From NCBI GenBank assembly GCA_036378675.1, contig DASUWA010000011.1, positions 1-64,000 of the forward strand: a DNA stretch of 64,000 nt. Direction: 5' to 3'. Origin of the DNA: Acidimicrobiales bacterium. Its GTDB lineage: Bacteria > Actinomycetota > Acidimicrobiia > Acidimicrobiales > Palsa-688. The translations under genes and the position numbers were made by a program. The notes beneath the pieces were generated by a model. It had not been told where the DNA came from. It searched no databases and saw only the letters and a list, made by a program, of their open reading frames with translations. Shown piece after piece: positions 8,390 to 15,602 of the stretch (the stretch's first letter is position 1; every line of letters starts with the position of its first letter).

Positions 8390-8851
8390 ATGCCTCGCAC
8401 AGACACCGCGTCTCGGGTGATCGCCGCCCAGCGCAAGCTCGTTTATGAGGCGCTGGTCGATCCCGATGCCCTCAGGACGTGGCTGCCTCCATCGGGAATG
8501 ACTGGCAGGTTCGAACACTTCGATATGCGTCCCGGGGGGTCGTATCGGATGGCGTTGACCTATGCCGACGGTGGCGTTGCGCCGGGGAAATCCACGCCCG
8601 ATTCCGACATCGTCGATGTCCGTATCATCGATATCGCCCCCGAGGCTCGGGTCGTGCAGTCGGTGAAGTTCGTCTCTGATGATCCTTCTTTTGCCGGCGT
8701 AATGACGTTGACGTGGGAGCTAACGGCGGTCGAGGGAGGAACCCGCGTAGAGGTGACTGCGGAAAACGTGCCCGACGGCATCTCCAAGCGCGACCACAGC
8801 AAGGGAATGGCATCTTCGTTGGTGAACCTTGCTGAGTATCTCAAAGCCTGA
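8390..8851 (+). CDS. AHSA1/START-like SRPBCC domain protein
   Basis: The 153 residues match the activator-of-Hsp90-ATPase homology family with a single SRPBCC hydrophobic-cavity domain. An N-terminal strand (TASRVIAAQRKLVYEALVDP) leads to LRTWLPPSGMTGRFEHFDMRPGG, and a typical C-terminal pair of strands (MTLTWELTAVEGGTRVEVTAENV) precedes a final long helix. Such proteins bind small hydrophobic ligands, and no partner is evident. A TATCAT -10-like box and GGGG lie just before the ATG. The gene converges with a VOC gene, and their stops share a short hairpin. Confidence 0.85.
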   Translation: MPRTDTASRVIAAQRKLVYEALVDPDALRTWLPPSGMTGRFEHFDMRPGGSYRMALTYADGGVAPGKSTPDSDIVDVRIIDIAPEARVVQSVKFVSDDPSFAGVMTLTWELTAVEGGTRVEVTAENVPDGISKRDHSKGMASSLVNLAEYLKA

Positions 8852-8864
8852 CGGTAGTCGTCAG
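8848..8864. terminator. Small hairpin between convergent genes
   Basis: CTGACG, the loop GTAGT and CGTCAG form a 6-base-pair stem covering the stop codons of the convergent AHSA1 and VOC genes. There is no clear U tract, so termination activity is only a guess. Confidence 0.3.
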
Positions 8865-9295
8865 ATGTCTTCGAGGGCCTGGTTCCACAGGACCTCCCAT
8901 AGATGCCCGTCTGGGTCTTGGAAGTAGCCGCTGTAGACACCGAAGGGTCGGTCGTAGGCTTTGACCGTCACAGTCGCCCCGGCGGTTTCCGCCGCGTCCA
9001 GGAGGGCGTCTACTTCTTCTCTACTTCCGACCGCATGCCCGATGCTGAAGGAACCTGAGTGCGTCCGAGTTGGAACAATTTTGGCGTCCTTGGCGAGTTC
9101 GCTGCGTGGAAAGATTGCCAGCAGAACTCCTCGGTCGAGCTGGAAGACGGCGATAGCACCTGCCGCGTTCTCTTCGTCACCCGGGAACTCTGTCGCGATG
9201 ATTCCGGGTGACTCCAGTCCGAGCCGCCGGTAGAACGAAAGAGACCTCTCAAGGTCATCGACGGCGAGGGTCAATACGTGGATGCGGGGCTTCAC
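8861..9295 (-). CDS. VOC-family (glyoxalase/bleomycin resistance fold) protein
   Basis: The 144-residue protein contains two beta-alpha-beta-beta-beta modules. The first is IHVLTLAVDDLERSLSFYRR with a hydrophobic barrel strand, and the second ends in FGVYSGYFQDPDGHLWEVLWN, where the terminal His and Glu are typical metal ligands. Members act as dioxygenases, isomerases or drug-binding proteins, and the substrate cannot be told from sequence. ATG 9295 directly precedes the first strand. The IS110 element lies upstream of its start, so its native promoter region may have been altered. Confidence 0.85.
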   Translation of the reverse strand: MKPRIHVLTLAVDDLERSLSFYRRLGLESPGIIATEFPGDEENAAGAIAVFQLDRGVLLAIFPRSELAKDAKIVPTRTHSGSFSIGHAVGSREEVDALLDAAETAGATVTVKAYDRPFGVYSGYFQDPDGHLWEVLWNQALEDI

Positions 9296-9429
9296 AACGT
9301 CTCCTCCCCGATTGGGCTACGTATATCGTGCCCAACCCTAAGACCCAGCTACCAGGTCGATCTCGTGGCGCTGAAATGGATTGCGGGCGGTACAAACATA
9401 CACACGAGAATCCGCAGCCCGAGGATCAC

Positions 9430-9719
9430 ATGCCGATACAGATCGGGCAGTGATGATGGTCCGCGTGGTTCGGTGTTGCCGATAGTAGGAAGGGTGGAGG
9501 GTTTCGCTCACTCGGTCTGACCCGCAGATCGGCCGACCCGTTGGGGTGTCCTTGAAGTGACCAGTCGGCCGGGTGATCGAAGTCCTTCAGAGATGTTGTG
9601 CACGCACCGGTCGGGCGTCCGTGACCGAAGAGGCGCCTGTGCAAGAGGCCCCATCACTGTCTTGTCCGCCCTCCCGGCGGTGCGTGCCACCTGCAACCCA
9701 CGTGAAAGGAACAGGCGAC
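9430..9719 (+). ncRNA. Candidate IS110 bridge-RNA region
   Basis: This 290-base stretch upstream of the transposase has no convincing gene. It sits where IS110-group elements encode the bridge RNA that pairs with donor and target DNA. Local hairpins are visible: CGGTC/GACCG at 9608-9612 and 9623-9627, and CCGCC/GGCGG at 9666-9670 and 9676-9680. The location and structure fit, but the RNA ends and guide loops are not resolved. Confidence 0.45.
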
Positions 9720-10805
9720 TTGACAACGATCGCGCACGACAGACCCGGTTCGGTGACGGGCGGGGTGGACACCCATAAAGACGTCCACGTAGTGGCAGTC
9801 CTTGACCCGGTTGGACAGCTAATGGGAACGAGATCGTTTCCGACCACCCGCCGTGGATATCGAGACACTTTGAAGTGGATGCAGTCCTTCGGGGATCTCA
9901 AGGCGGTCGGGGTCGAGGGGTGCGGGTCCTGGGGTGCTGGCCTGGCGCGGTTCTTAGTGGCCCGGGACGTCCGGGTGGTGGAGGTCAATCGTCCCAACCG
10001 CCAGAACCGGCGTCGGCGTGGGAAGTCCGACACAGTCGATGCTGAAGCGGCGGCTCGAGCGGTGCTCAGCGGCGATGCCACCGTCACCCCCAAAGCCGGC
10101 GACGGACCGGTCGAAGCGCTGCGGCAGCTACGTATCGCCAGGTCCGGGGCCATAAAGGCCCGCACCGCAGCAGCCAACCAGCTCCACAGTCTCTGCGACA
10201 CCGCACCAGACGCGATCCGATCCAAGCTGCGAGGTCTGACAGTCAAGAAGATGGTGTCCACCGCGGAGCGGTGGCGACCGAGCGGTGAGATCAACGCCGA
10301 GAATGCAGCCAAGCGGGCCCTGGCCACAGTCGCTCGGCGGTGGCGGACCCTCGACGCTGAGGCCCGTGAACTAGACGTGCACATCAAGGCCCTGCTCAAG
10401 CAGCTGGCGCCGGAGCTACTCGCTGTCTACGGCGTCGGTTACGACACCGCCGGGCAGCTCCTCGTCACCGCCGGCGACAATCCCAGCCGGCTCGGCCACG
10501 AGCGTTCTTTCGCAGCGCTGTGCGGATCATCGCCCGTGCAAGCATCGTCGGGAAGAACGAACCGTCACCGTCTCAACCGAGGCGGTGACCGCCAAGCCAA
10601 CTCGGCGCTGTGGACCATCGTCAGAGCCCGGATGGTCAGCCACCAACCGACACTCGCCTATGTCGAGCGGCGCACATCCGAAGGACTTTCCAAGACCGAG
10701 ATCATGCGCTGTCTTAAGCGCTACGTCGCACGCGAGCTCTACCCCCACGTACAAGCGCTCATCAACCACAACGAACCCGTCAACTCACCAGAAATCGCGG
10801 CTTGA
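9720..10805 (+). CDS. IS110-family transposase (DEDD recombinase)
   Basis: The protein has about 361 residues from TTG 9720, which is preceded by GAAAGGA. The RuvC-like catalytic DEDD set is visible: D17 in GGVDTHKDVH, E66 in GVEGCGSWG, and D104 and D107 in GKSDTVDAEAA. The C-terminal Tnp_2 domain carries the helix-hairpin-like YGVGYDTAGQLL and the serine-bearing ALCGSSPVQASSGRTNRHRL segment that joins the DEDD core at the active site. No frameshift is seen, so the element may still be active. The frame is open further upstream to 9573, but that part overlaps the non-coding left end. Confidence 0.93.
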   Translation: MTTIAHDRPGSVTGGVDTHKDVHVVAVLDPVGQLMGTRSFPTTRRGYRDTLKWMQSFGDLKAVGVEGCGSWGAGLARFLVARDVRVVEVNRPNRQNRRRRGKSDTVDAEAAARAVLSGDATVTPKAGDGPVEALRQLRIARSGAIKARTAAANQLHSLCDTAPDAIRSKLRGLTVKKMVSTAERWRPSGEINAENAAKRALATVARRWRTLDAEARELDVHIKALLKQLAPELLAVYGVGYDTAGQLLVTAGDNPSRLGHERSFAALCGSSPVQASSGRTNRHRLNRGGDRQANSALWTIVRARMVSHQPTLAYVERRTSEGLSKTEIMRCLKRYVARELYPHVQALINHNEPVNSPEIAA

Positions 10806-10943
10806 CATCAAGAGGCGCATCACGTCCCGCGTCTCACTCCGACCCGGCGATCAAGGATTGTCCAGGTCGGGCTTACGTCTGGATGTTCTGGGACACGCGT
10901 CGGACCGCGCGCAGCGCCTTACCAGCATTGTTAGGGTTTGCCC

Positions 10944-11438
10944 GTGTCTGCGACCGACCGGCTGGTGGCCAATAACACTGCCTTTGCCGGCCACTTTGAC
11001 CTGGGCCACCTCAAAGCGTCTCCCACCTCGCACCTGGCCGTTCTCATGTGCATGGACTCGCGGATTGACACTTTCAGAGCGTTCGGCCTAACGGCTGGTG
11101 AGGCCCACATCATCCGCAACGCGGGCGGGGTGGCGACCGATGACGCGATCCGCAGCCTGATGCTGTCCCAGCGGGTCCTTGCCACCGAGGAAATCGTGCT
11201 GATCCATCACACCGACTGCGGGCTCCTCGGCGCTAGCGAATACGAGCTCTACCAGCAGATCCACGCCGAAACAGGCGTGCGGCCTGGTTTCTCTCTGGAA
11301 GCGTTCACTGATGTCGAGGAGGACGTACGGCGCACAGCCCGCAAGATCAAGGCGACGCCGTTTCTCCGCCACGACCGCATGCGGGGATTTGTCTACCAGG
11401 TGGAAACGGGCAGAGCGCTTGAGGTCGAACTCTATTGA
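10944..11438 (+). CDS. Beta-class carbonic anhydrase
   Basis: The enzyme interconverts CO2 and bicarbonate in the cytoplasm. Zinc ligands and the catalytic dyad are visible from this start: C36-M-D38-S-R40, then H89-T-D-C92 in IHHTDCGLL, with the RNAGG loop between them. The C-terminal FVYQVETGRALEVE is typical. At 164 residues it matches the short actinobacterial group related to Rv1284. GTG 10944 follows TTAGGG, and TTG 10938 is possible. It lies directly after the IS110 element, which may have displaced its original upstream region. Confidence 0.92.
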   Translation: MSATDRLVANNTAFAGHFDLGHLKASPTSHLAVLMCMDSRIDTFRAFGLTAGEAHIIRNAGGVATDDAIRSLMLSQRVLATEEIVLIHHTDCGLLGASEYELYQQIHAETGVRPGFSLEAFTDVEEDVRRTARKIKATPFLRHDRMRGFVYQVETGRALEVELY

Positions 11439-11620
11439 CGCCGTAGGTTCTCGACCGCGGGAAGGTCGTTCGGGTCGAGCAAATCGATAAGCGCACTGCA
11501 GAACCGGCGATCAGAGGCGGTCGCGCTGGGAGGTGACTCCGCCAATATGAGGCACCCAATCCGGGCAACTCCTGCCGACCAGGCAGCGTCATAGCCGGCC
11601 CGTTCGCAGCGATTTTCCAC
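11432..11620 (-). CDS. Small hypothetical protein, uncertain
   Basis: A 62-codon frame from GTG 11620 overlaps the carbonic anhydrase stop by a few bases in convergent orientation. It encodes a plausible mixed alpha/beta segment (AWSAGVARIGCLILAE... FCSALIDLLDPNDLPAV) and might be the tail of a truncated gene. No family is recognised and no strong ribosome-binding site is seen. The alternative is a chance frame in the gap between two genes. Confidence 0.25.
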   Translation of the reverse strand: MENRCERAGYDAAWSAGVARIGCLILAESPPSATASDRRFCSALIDLLDPNDLPAVENLRRQ

Positions 11621-11649
11621 TCTCGGTCGACTTCCAGCAGGATTTCGCT

Positions 11650-12273
11650 ATGGCAGACAACAGGGCAACCATTCGCCAGGAGCGGGAAGCGCTCGCATCC
11701 GACATGGAGGCTATTGACGAGGCGGCTTGGACCAGTCCTTCACTGTGCCCAGGGTGGACCGTGCGCGACGTCCTCGCCCATATGACGGCCCTTGCGCGTA
11801 TGACTCCGGCACTGTTCTTCCGAAAGCTGGTCGCCAGCGGGTTCAACCCTTCTCGTCTCCAGGCCCGAGACATCACCTTGGAGAAGGGCGGCGACATCGA
11901 CGAGACCCTCGCCCGATTCCGCAGCGTCACCGCCGGCCACAACCGCCTGCGTGCCGTTCCGGCCAAGACGGCACTTGGCGAATCACTGGTACATGCCGAG
12001 GACATCCGCCGACCTCTCGGCATCGAGCATCACTATCCACTGGACGCGTTAGTCGTCGTCGCCGACGCATACAAAGGGTCCAACATCGTCGCCGGCACCA
12101 AACGGCGCATCACCGGTCTGGCATTGCGCGCCACCGACATTGACTGGAGCACCGGATCGGGACCGGTGGTGTCAGGCCCGATGCTCTCCTTGCTCATGAC
12201 CATGGCCGGTCGACACGCCGCTATCGAAGACCTCGACGGAGAAGGTGTGGAGACACTGAAGTCACGCGCCTGA
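11650..12273 (+). CDS. Maleylpyruvate isomerase family (MDMPI, mycothiol-dependent) protein
   Basis: The N-terminal half is the DinB-like MDMPI domain. It has CPGWTVRDVLAHM (first His of the metal site) and a later SLVHAEDIRRPLGI carrying His and Asp, which is diagnostic of the TIGR03083 group. The usual small C-terminal domain follows. Such proteins use mycothiol as a cofactor for isomerisation or detoxification, with substrate unknown here. ATG 11650 is preceded by CAGGA. At 207 residues it is near the typical length. A convergent P-loop gene follows. Confidence 0.85.
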   Translation: MADNRATIRQEREALASDMEAIDEAAWTSPSLCPGWTVRDVLAHMTALARMTPALFFRKLVASGFNPSRLQARDITLEKGGDIDETLARFRSVTAGHNRLRAVPAKTALGESLVHAEDIRRPLGIEHHYPLDALVVVADAYKGSNIVAGTKRRITGLALRATDIDWSTGSGPVVSGPMLSLLMTMAGRHAAIEDLDGEGVETLKSRA

Positions 12274-12426
12274 CTGGAAGCCCCCCCACGCCGACCTGGA
12301 ACTGCCGATCTCCATCTAGTCCTGCTGGTCGCCTCTCCGATCACAAAGAATCAGCCCGCCGCGGAACCGATCGGGTCCCACCCGCCGGCACTCCCAGTCC
12401 CGGCGGAGCGGGATGGGACTCGTCGG

Positions 12427-12972
12427 TCACCCCTGACGTCGTGTTCGGGTGGTCTTCACTGCGGCAGCGAGGACCGCGTCTGCGACCTCGGATGGGGGCT
12501 GCGTGCCGTCGATAAGCATCGCGCCGAAACATCTGTAGGTGGGCTCGGCACTCTTGTTCCACGCGAGCGCTGCCGCCAGCTGATCCGGGTGTTTGCCGAA
12601 GGCGTTCGTGGTGCGAATCTGGAGACGATCTCGAAGAATCTCGTTGTCAGCCACGAGACAGATCACGAGGTCGAACAGGTCCCACACGTCGACCTCGTTC
12701 TCGACCGATCCGAACAGGAACGCCGTCTTGTCGTGCGCCCGCGCTGCCAACGACTCGACCTCTGCACGGCTGATCCGCCAGGCGAAACGCTCAAGCCAGC
12801 CGGCCGGGACCGGATAGGGCGGATCGGCAACAACCTGTCCGCTCGTGCGGTCTACCCAATGGTTGTAGCCCTCCCAGTCGGCGTCGACCGCGAGTTCGCC
12901 TCGGCTCTTCAGCAGATCACAGACCGTTGACTTCCCCACCCCAGGCGAGCCAGTCACCCACAACAGCGTCAC
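12427..12972 (-). CDS. P-loop nucleoside-phosphate-kinase-like ATPase
   Basis: From GTG 12972 the protein has 181 residues and opens directly with a strand and a Walker A loop (LWVTGSPGVGKSTVCDLL). It keeps a Walker-B-like DLVICLVAD and a nucleotide-lid-like DRLQIRTTNAFGKHP region. The size and layout resemble shikimate- or adenylate-kinase-like AAA_18/AAA_33 proteins of unknown substrate. The frame can be read upstream to 13245, but that extension runs through the promoter region of the arr gene and lacks conservation. It is divergent from arr. Confidence 0.75.
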   Translation of the reverse strand: MTLLWVTGSPGVGKSTVCDLLKSRGELAVDADWEGYNHWVDRTSGQVVADPPYPVPAGWLERFAWRISRAEVESLAARAHDKTAFLFGSVENEVDVWDLFDLVICLVADNEILRDRLQIRTTNAFGKHPDQLAAALAWNKSAEPTYRCFGAMLIDGTQPPSEVADAVLAAAVKTTRTRRQG

Positions 12973-13129
12973 GAATAAAGCTTCGCATGGACAACCCCAA
13001 CCCATGGCCAGATATCGATCGGTGGCGGGCCCCTCACCAACAGTCGTGCCACACCGCGGGTAGTGGCGTGACGTGAGGACACCCGGTTCCCAGGTTGCGA
13101 GCGCATTGCCGCTTGTTAGCGTCGCAGTG

Positions 13130-13555
13130 ATGAGCAACAACCGTGAGCCCGTGCCCTTCGAGGTGTACGAGCCTGGCGTGTATTTGCACGGAACGAAGGC
13201 GGACCTTGTCGTGGGTGAGATGCTGGTCCCCGGCCGCCAGTCCAACTTCGAAGAGGGCCGGGTGATGAACTACGTCTACTTGACCGCGACGCTCGACGCC
13301 GCGACCTGGGGAGCCGAACTCGCCTCTGGTGAAGGCCGGCGGCGAATCTACGTCGTCGAGCCGACAGGCGAGTTCGAAGACGACCCCAATCTCACCGACA
13401 AGAAGTTCCCCGGCAATCCGACGCGGTCGTTCCGTAGCCGCGAGCCGCTGCGTGTTGTAGGTGAGCTGGTCGACTGGGTCGGTCATTCGCCGGAGAAGCT
13501 GTTGGCCATGCGCTCTGGCCTACAGCGGATCGGAACCAGGAAGATCGAGGACTGA
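13130..13555 (+). CDS. arr: NAD-dependent rifampin ADP-ribosyltransferase (Arr-type)
   Basis: Arr enzymes ADP-ribosylate the C23 hydroxyl of rifampin and inactivate it. The 141-residue product matches the family along its length. It has YLHGTKADL with the first active-site His, then MNYVYLTATLDAATWGAELA with the conserved Tyr, GRRRIYVVEPTG, the Asp-rich EDDPNLTDKKFPGNPT, and SFRSREPLRVVGELVDWVGH. ATG 13130 starts just before the first conserved strand. The frame reaches back to 13073, but there the sequence is not conserved. It is a single gene with no adjacent mobility genes. Confidence 0.93.
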   Translation: MSNNREPVPFEVYEPGVYLHGTKADLVVGEMLVPGRQSNFEEGRVMNYVYLTATLDAATWGAELASGEGRRRIYVVEPTGEFEDDPNLTDKKFPGNPTRSFRSREPLRVVGELVDWVGHSPEKLLAMRSGLQRIGTRKIED

Positions 13556-13647
13556 GCCGCGGCGCGTTGACTCCTGTGCGGGCCATCCACGGCGTGAAGA
13601 GTTTCGGTTCGCCACCGCCGAGGTGGTCTCGCATCGGGCTCGACGGC

Positions 13648-14292
13648 TCAAGCGTGGCGGTTCTTGTTCCAGAACTGATGAATGAGGCCACTCGGCGAGG
13701 AAACCGACTCGACGGTGAAGCGATCCTCGACGCCCTCCAGTCCTCCCCACAGGGATACGCCGCGCCCAAGAGTGATCGGCACCACCACCAGGTGCATGAA
13801 ATCGACCAGATCAGCCTCTAGGAACTGACGGACCGTCGAGGGGCCGCCGCCGATACGAACATCACGGCCGATCGCCGCCTCCTGGGCCAGGCGAAGGACC
13901 TCATGCGGCGGACCGTCCACGAACCGGAAGCTCGTACCGTTGGGGAAGTCAATCGTTGGATGGGGGTGGTGACTCAGGACGAATACCGGCGTCTGGAACG
14001 GCGGCTCGTCGCCCCACCAGCCCCGCCAACCATCATCGGGCCAAGGGCCCACCTGCGGCCCGAACTTGCGGCGTCCCATGATCTCGGCGCCGATGCCCTG
14101 GCCCCACATACTGGTCAGGGCGCGATCGAACGTGAAAGGGGCGTCCACCTTGTCGACCCCATGAATGGCCCGGCCGTCGAACCAGCCAAACAGCCGCTCG
14201 GCACCGCCGATCGGGGTATCGAACGTGACGTGCTCGCCGGCCCCGTAGCCGTCGATGGAGATGTTCAGGCCGTGGACACGGGTGCGGGGCAT
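13648..14292 (-). CDS. Dihydrofolate-reductase-like (RibD C-terminal domain) protein
   Basis: The 214-residue protein has the RibD_C/DHFR fold. It begins with a strand (RTRVHGLNISIDGYGAG), followed by an EIMGRRKFGPQVGPW segment that resembles the NADPH-binding MGRxTW motif of DHFR. A VFVLSHHPHPTIDF strand, a Rossmann-like RIGGGPSTVRQFLEADLVD and a final LGRGVSLWGGL follow. Members are uncharacterised NADPH-dependent reductases. ATG 14292 fits the family N terminus. It stands alone between arr and a broken hydrolase. Confidence 0.87.
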   Translation of the reverse strand: MPRTRVHGLNISIDGYGAGEHVTFDTPIGGAERLFGWFDGRAIHGVDKVDAPFTFDRALTSMWGQGIGAEIMGRRKFGPQVGPWPDDGWRGWWGDEPPFQTPVFVLSHHPHPTIDFPNGTSFRFVDGPPHEVLRLAQEAAIGRDVRIGGGPSTVRQFLEADLVDFMHLVVVPITLGRGVSLWGGLEGVEDRFTVESVSSPSGLIHQFWNKNRHA

Positions 14293-14356
14293 GCGACTCC
14301 CTCATTGATCGACTCGATGGCGTAACACAACGGCTGACGGACGGCGATGGTCGGAA

Positions 14357-15436
14357 TCATCGCTGACACCCCGCTTGGCGCGATGGACCGCCGGCGGGAC
14401 TCCAGCAAAACATAAGGGGAGCCTCGCCGGTCACGTTCCGAGGAGCCGCCCTATAACGATCCCGGTCCTGCTGTTGCACGGCGATCGCTGGGGCGACGAC
14501 AGGTGCTGCCATGGCATTGCCGAACCGCCACGCGCCGCTGTCCCATACTGGGCACGGGGCGGTCACGCCATGTACGGCGGCGGGGGCTCCGGGGCAAAAG
14601 TGGCCGCCATCGGGAGCGCGTACGACGTTGATTGGGGTGCCGTTGGCGTTGCGCCCTCCGGTGCAGGCTCTTCAGGCAGTCAGGGCAGGGTGTCGGTCCA
14701 GCGGCCTTGTGATAGAACCGACGCACCGCGTCGGTGTAGCGGCCGTAGGGTGAGTAGCCGGCCAGCGCTGCGTACATGGCGTGGAGGATCGCGTTGCTGA
14801 TGTCCCCCGAGCGGTCGGCCGTGCGGCTGATGGGCGCTCCCGCGAAGAAGACGATCGAGTGCGTGGGGGTGAAGATGTTGAGCACCGCTTGGGCATCAGC
14901 CGCGTACTTCTGGAAGTGCGCCGCGCCTATGAGAGAGAGCCCGTCGAGGTCTTTCATGCGAGGGGTGAGTGGTTTGCCGCTGAACTCGACGACTACCGCA
15001 TCTGGGTGGATTCCCGTGGCGTCGGCGCGCATTTGGCCCAGCCAGTCGCAGATTGCGGTCCCGCCGTATGTTCGGTGGTGACGTGGGTTATACCTGCCCG
15101 CGCCAGGTTCGCCATAAAGAATTGCTGCGACTGGGCCGCCAGCGAGTCGCCGTACAACACAACCCGCCGAGCTGCGAACGGTTCTGCGCCCAGGTGCACC
15201 ATGGATGCAGCCCTTCTGGCCTGGGCGGCTGCGATAGCGGGCGGCGCGGCGGGGGCCAGCATGATCGCGATCACGATCGTGAACGCCATGGCGGCGACAA
15301 GGCAACGAAGACTGCGGGAGGCCGAACGCTTTGGGATAACACAGTCGCCTATCGCCCAGAAGCGGGGCGGCTTGGTGGCGGAGGTCCCGTTCGTGGCCGT
15401 GTTTGTCCGTGGTGATGATGTTTTTGCGGCGCGCAT
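14357..15436 (-). pseudogene. SGNH-hydrolase-like secreted protein, several disabling mutations
   Basis: An N-terminal hydrophobic anchor (about 50 residues in) leads to block I VLYGDSLAAQSQ in one frame. The protein continues as YGGTAICDWLGQM ... VFFAGAPISRTA in a second frame, and as NANGTPINVVRAPDGGHFCPG (catalytic Asp-His) ... SGAWRFGNAMA in a third. The shifts lie near 15,065 (about 4 bases lost in an HTYGG-coding stretch), near 14,700, and near 14,665 (one C lost). A TGA at 14682-14680 replaces an expected cysteine codon. With at least three frameshifts and one nonsense codon, this is a true pseudogene rather than a single sequencing error. Confidence 0.75.
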
Positions 15437-15602
15437 GGCGAGCTTCTCTCGGTGGGAACGGGGCGATCAGGGTCCTGCGGCTTTGGTGCCGCACCGGCGC
15501 GGACCTCAGCGCTGGTGGCTGGTCCGGCCCTGATGCGGATTCGGGGGTGTCGCCAACCAGCCGGGCTCAGCGAAGAGCCCGGCTGGCAGTCCAAGCAGCT
15601 GG

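Larger units (their letters stand above)
9430..10830 (+). mobile_element. IS110-family insertion sequence (ends approximate)
   Basis: The element consists of a long non-coding left end, a DEDD transposase gene and a short right end following the stop codon (TTGACATCAAGAGGCGCATC, typical of actinobacterial IS110 relatives). IS110 elements lack inverted terminal repeats and usually make no clear target duplication, so the exact ends cannot be read from one copy. The left boundary lies somewhere between about 9,300 and 9,500. The element separates a VOC gene from a carbonic anhydrase gene. Confidence 0.7.

Noticed and set aside
12973-13245. N-terminal extension of the P-loop kinase-like protein
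   Set aside because: It crosses the arr promoter and start, lacks conservation, and GTG 12972 directly precedes the Walker A strand.
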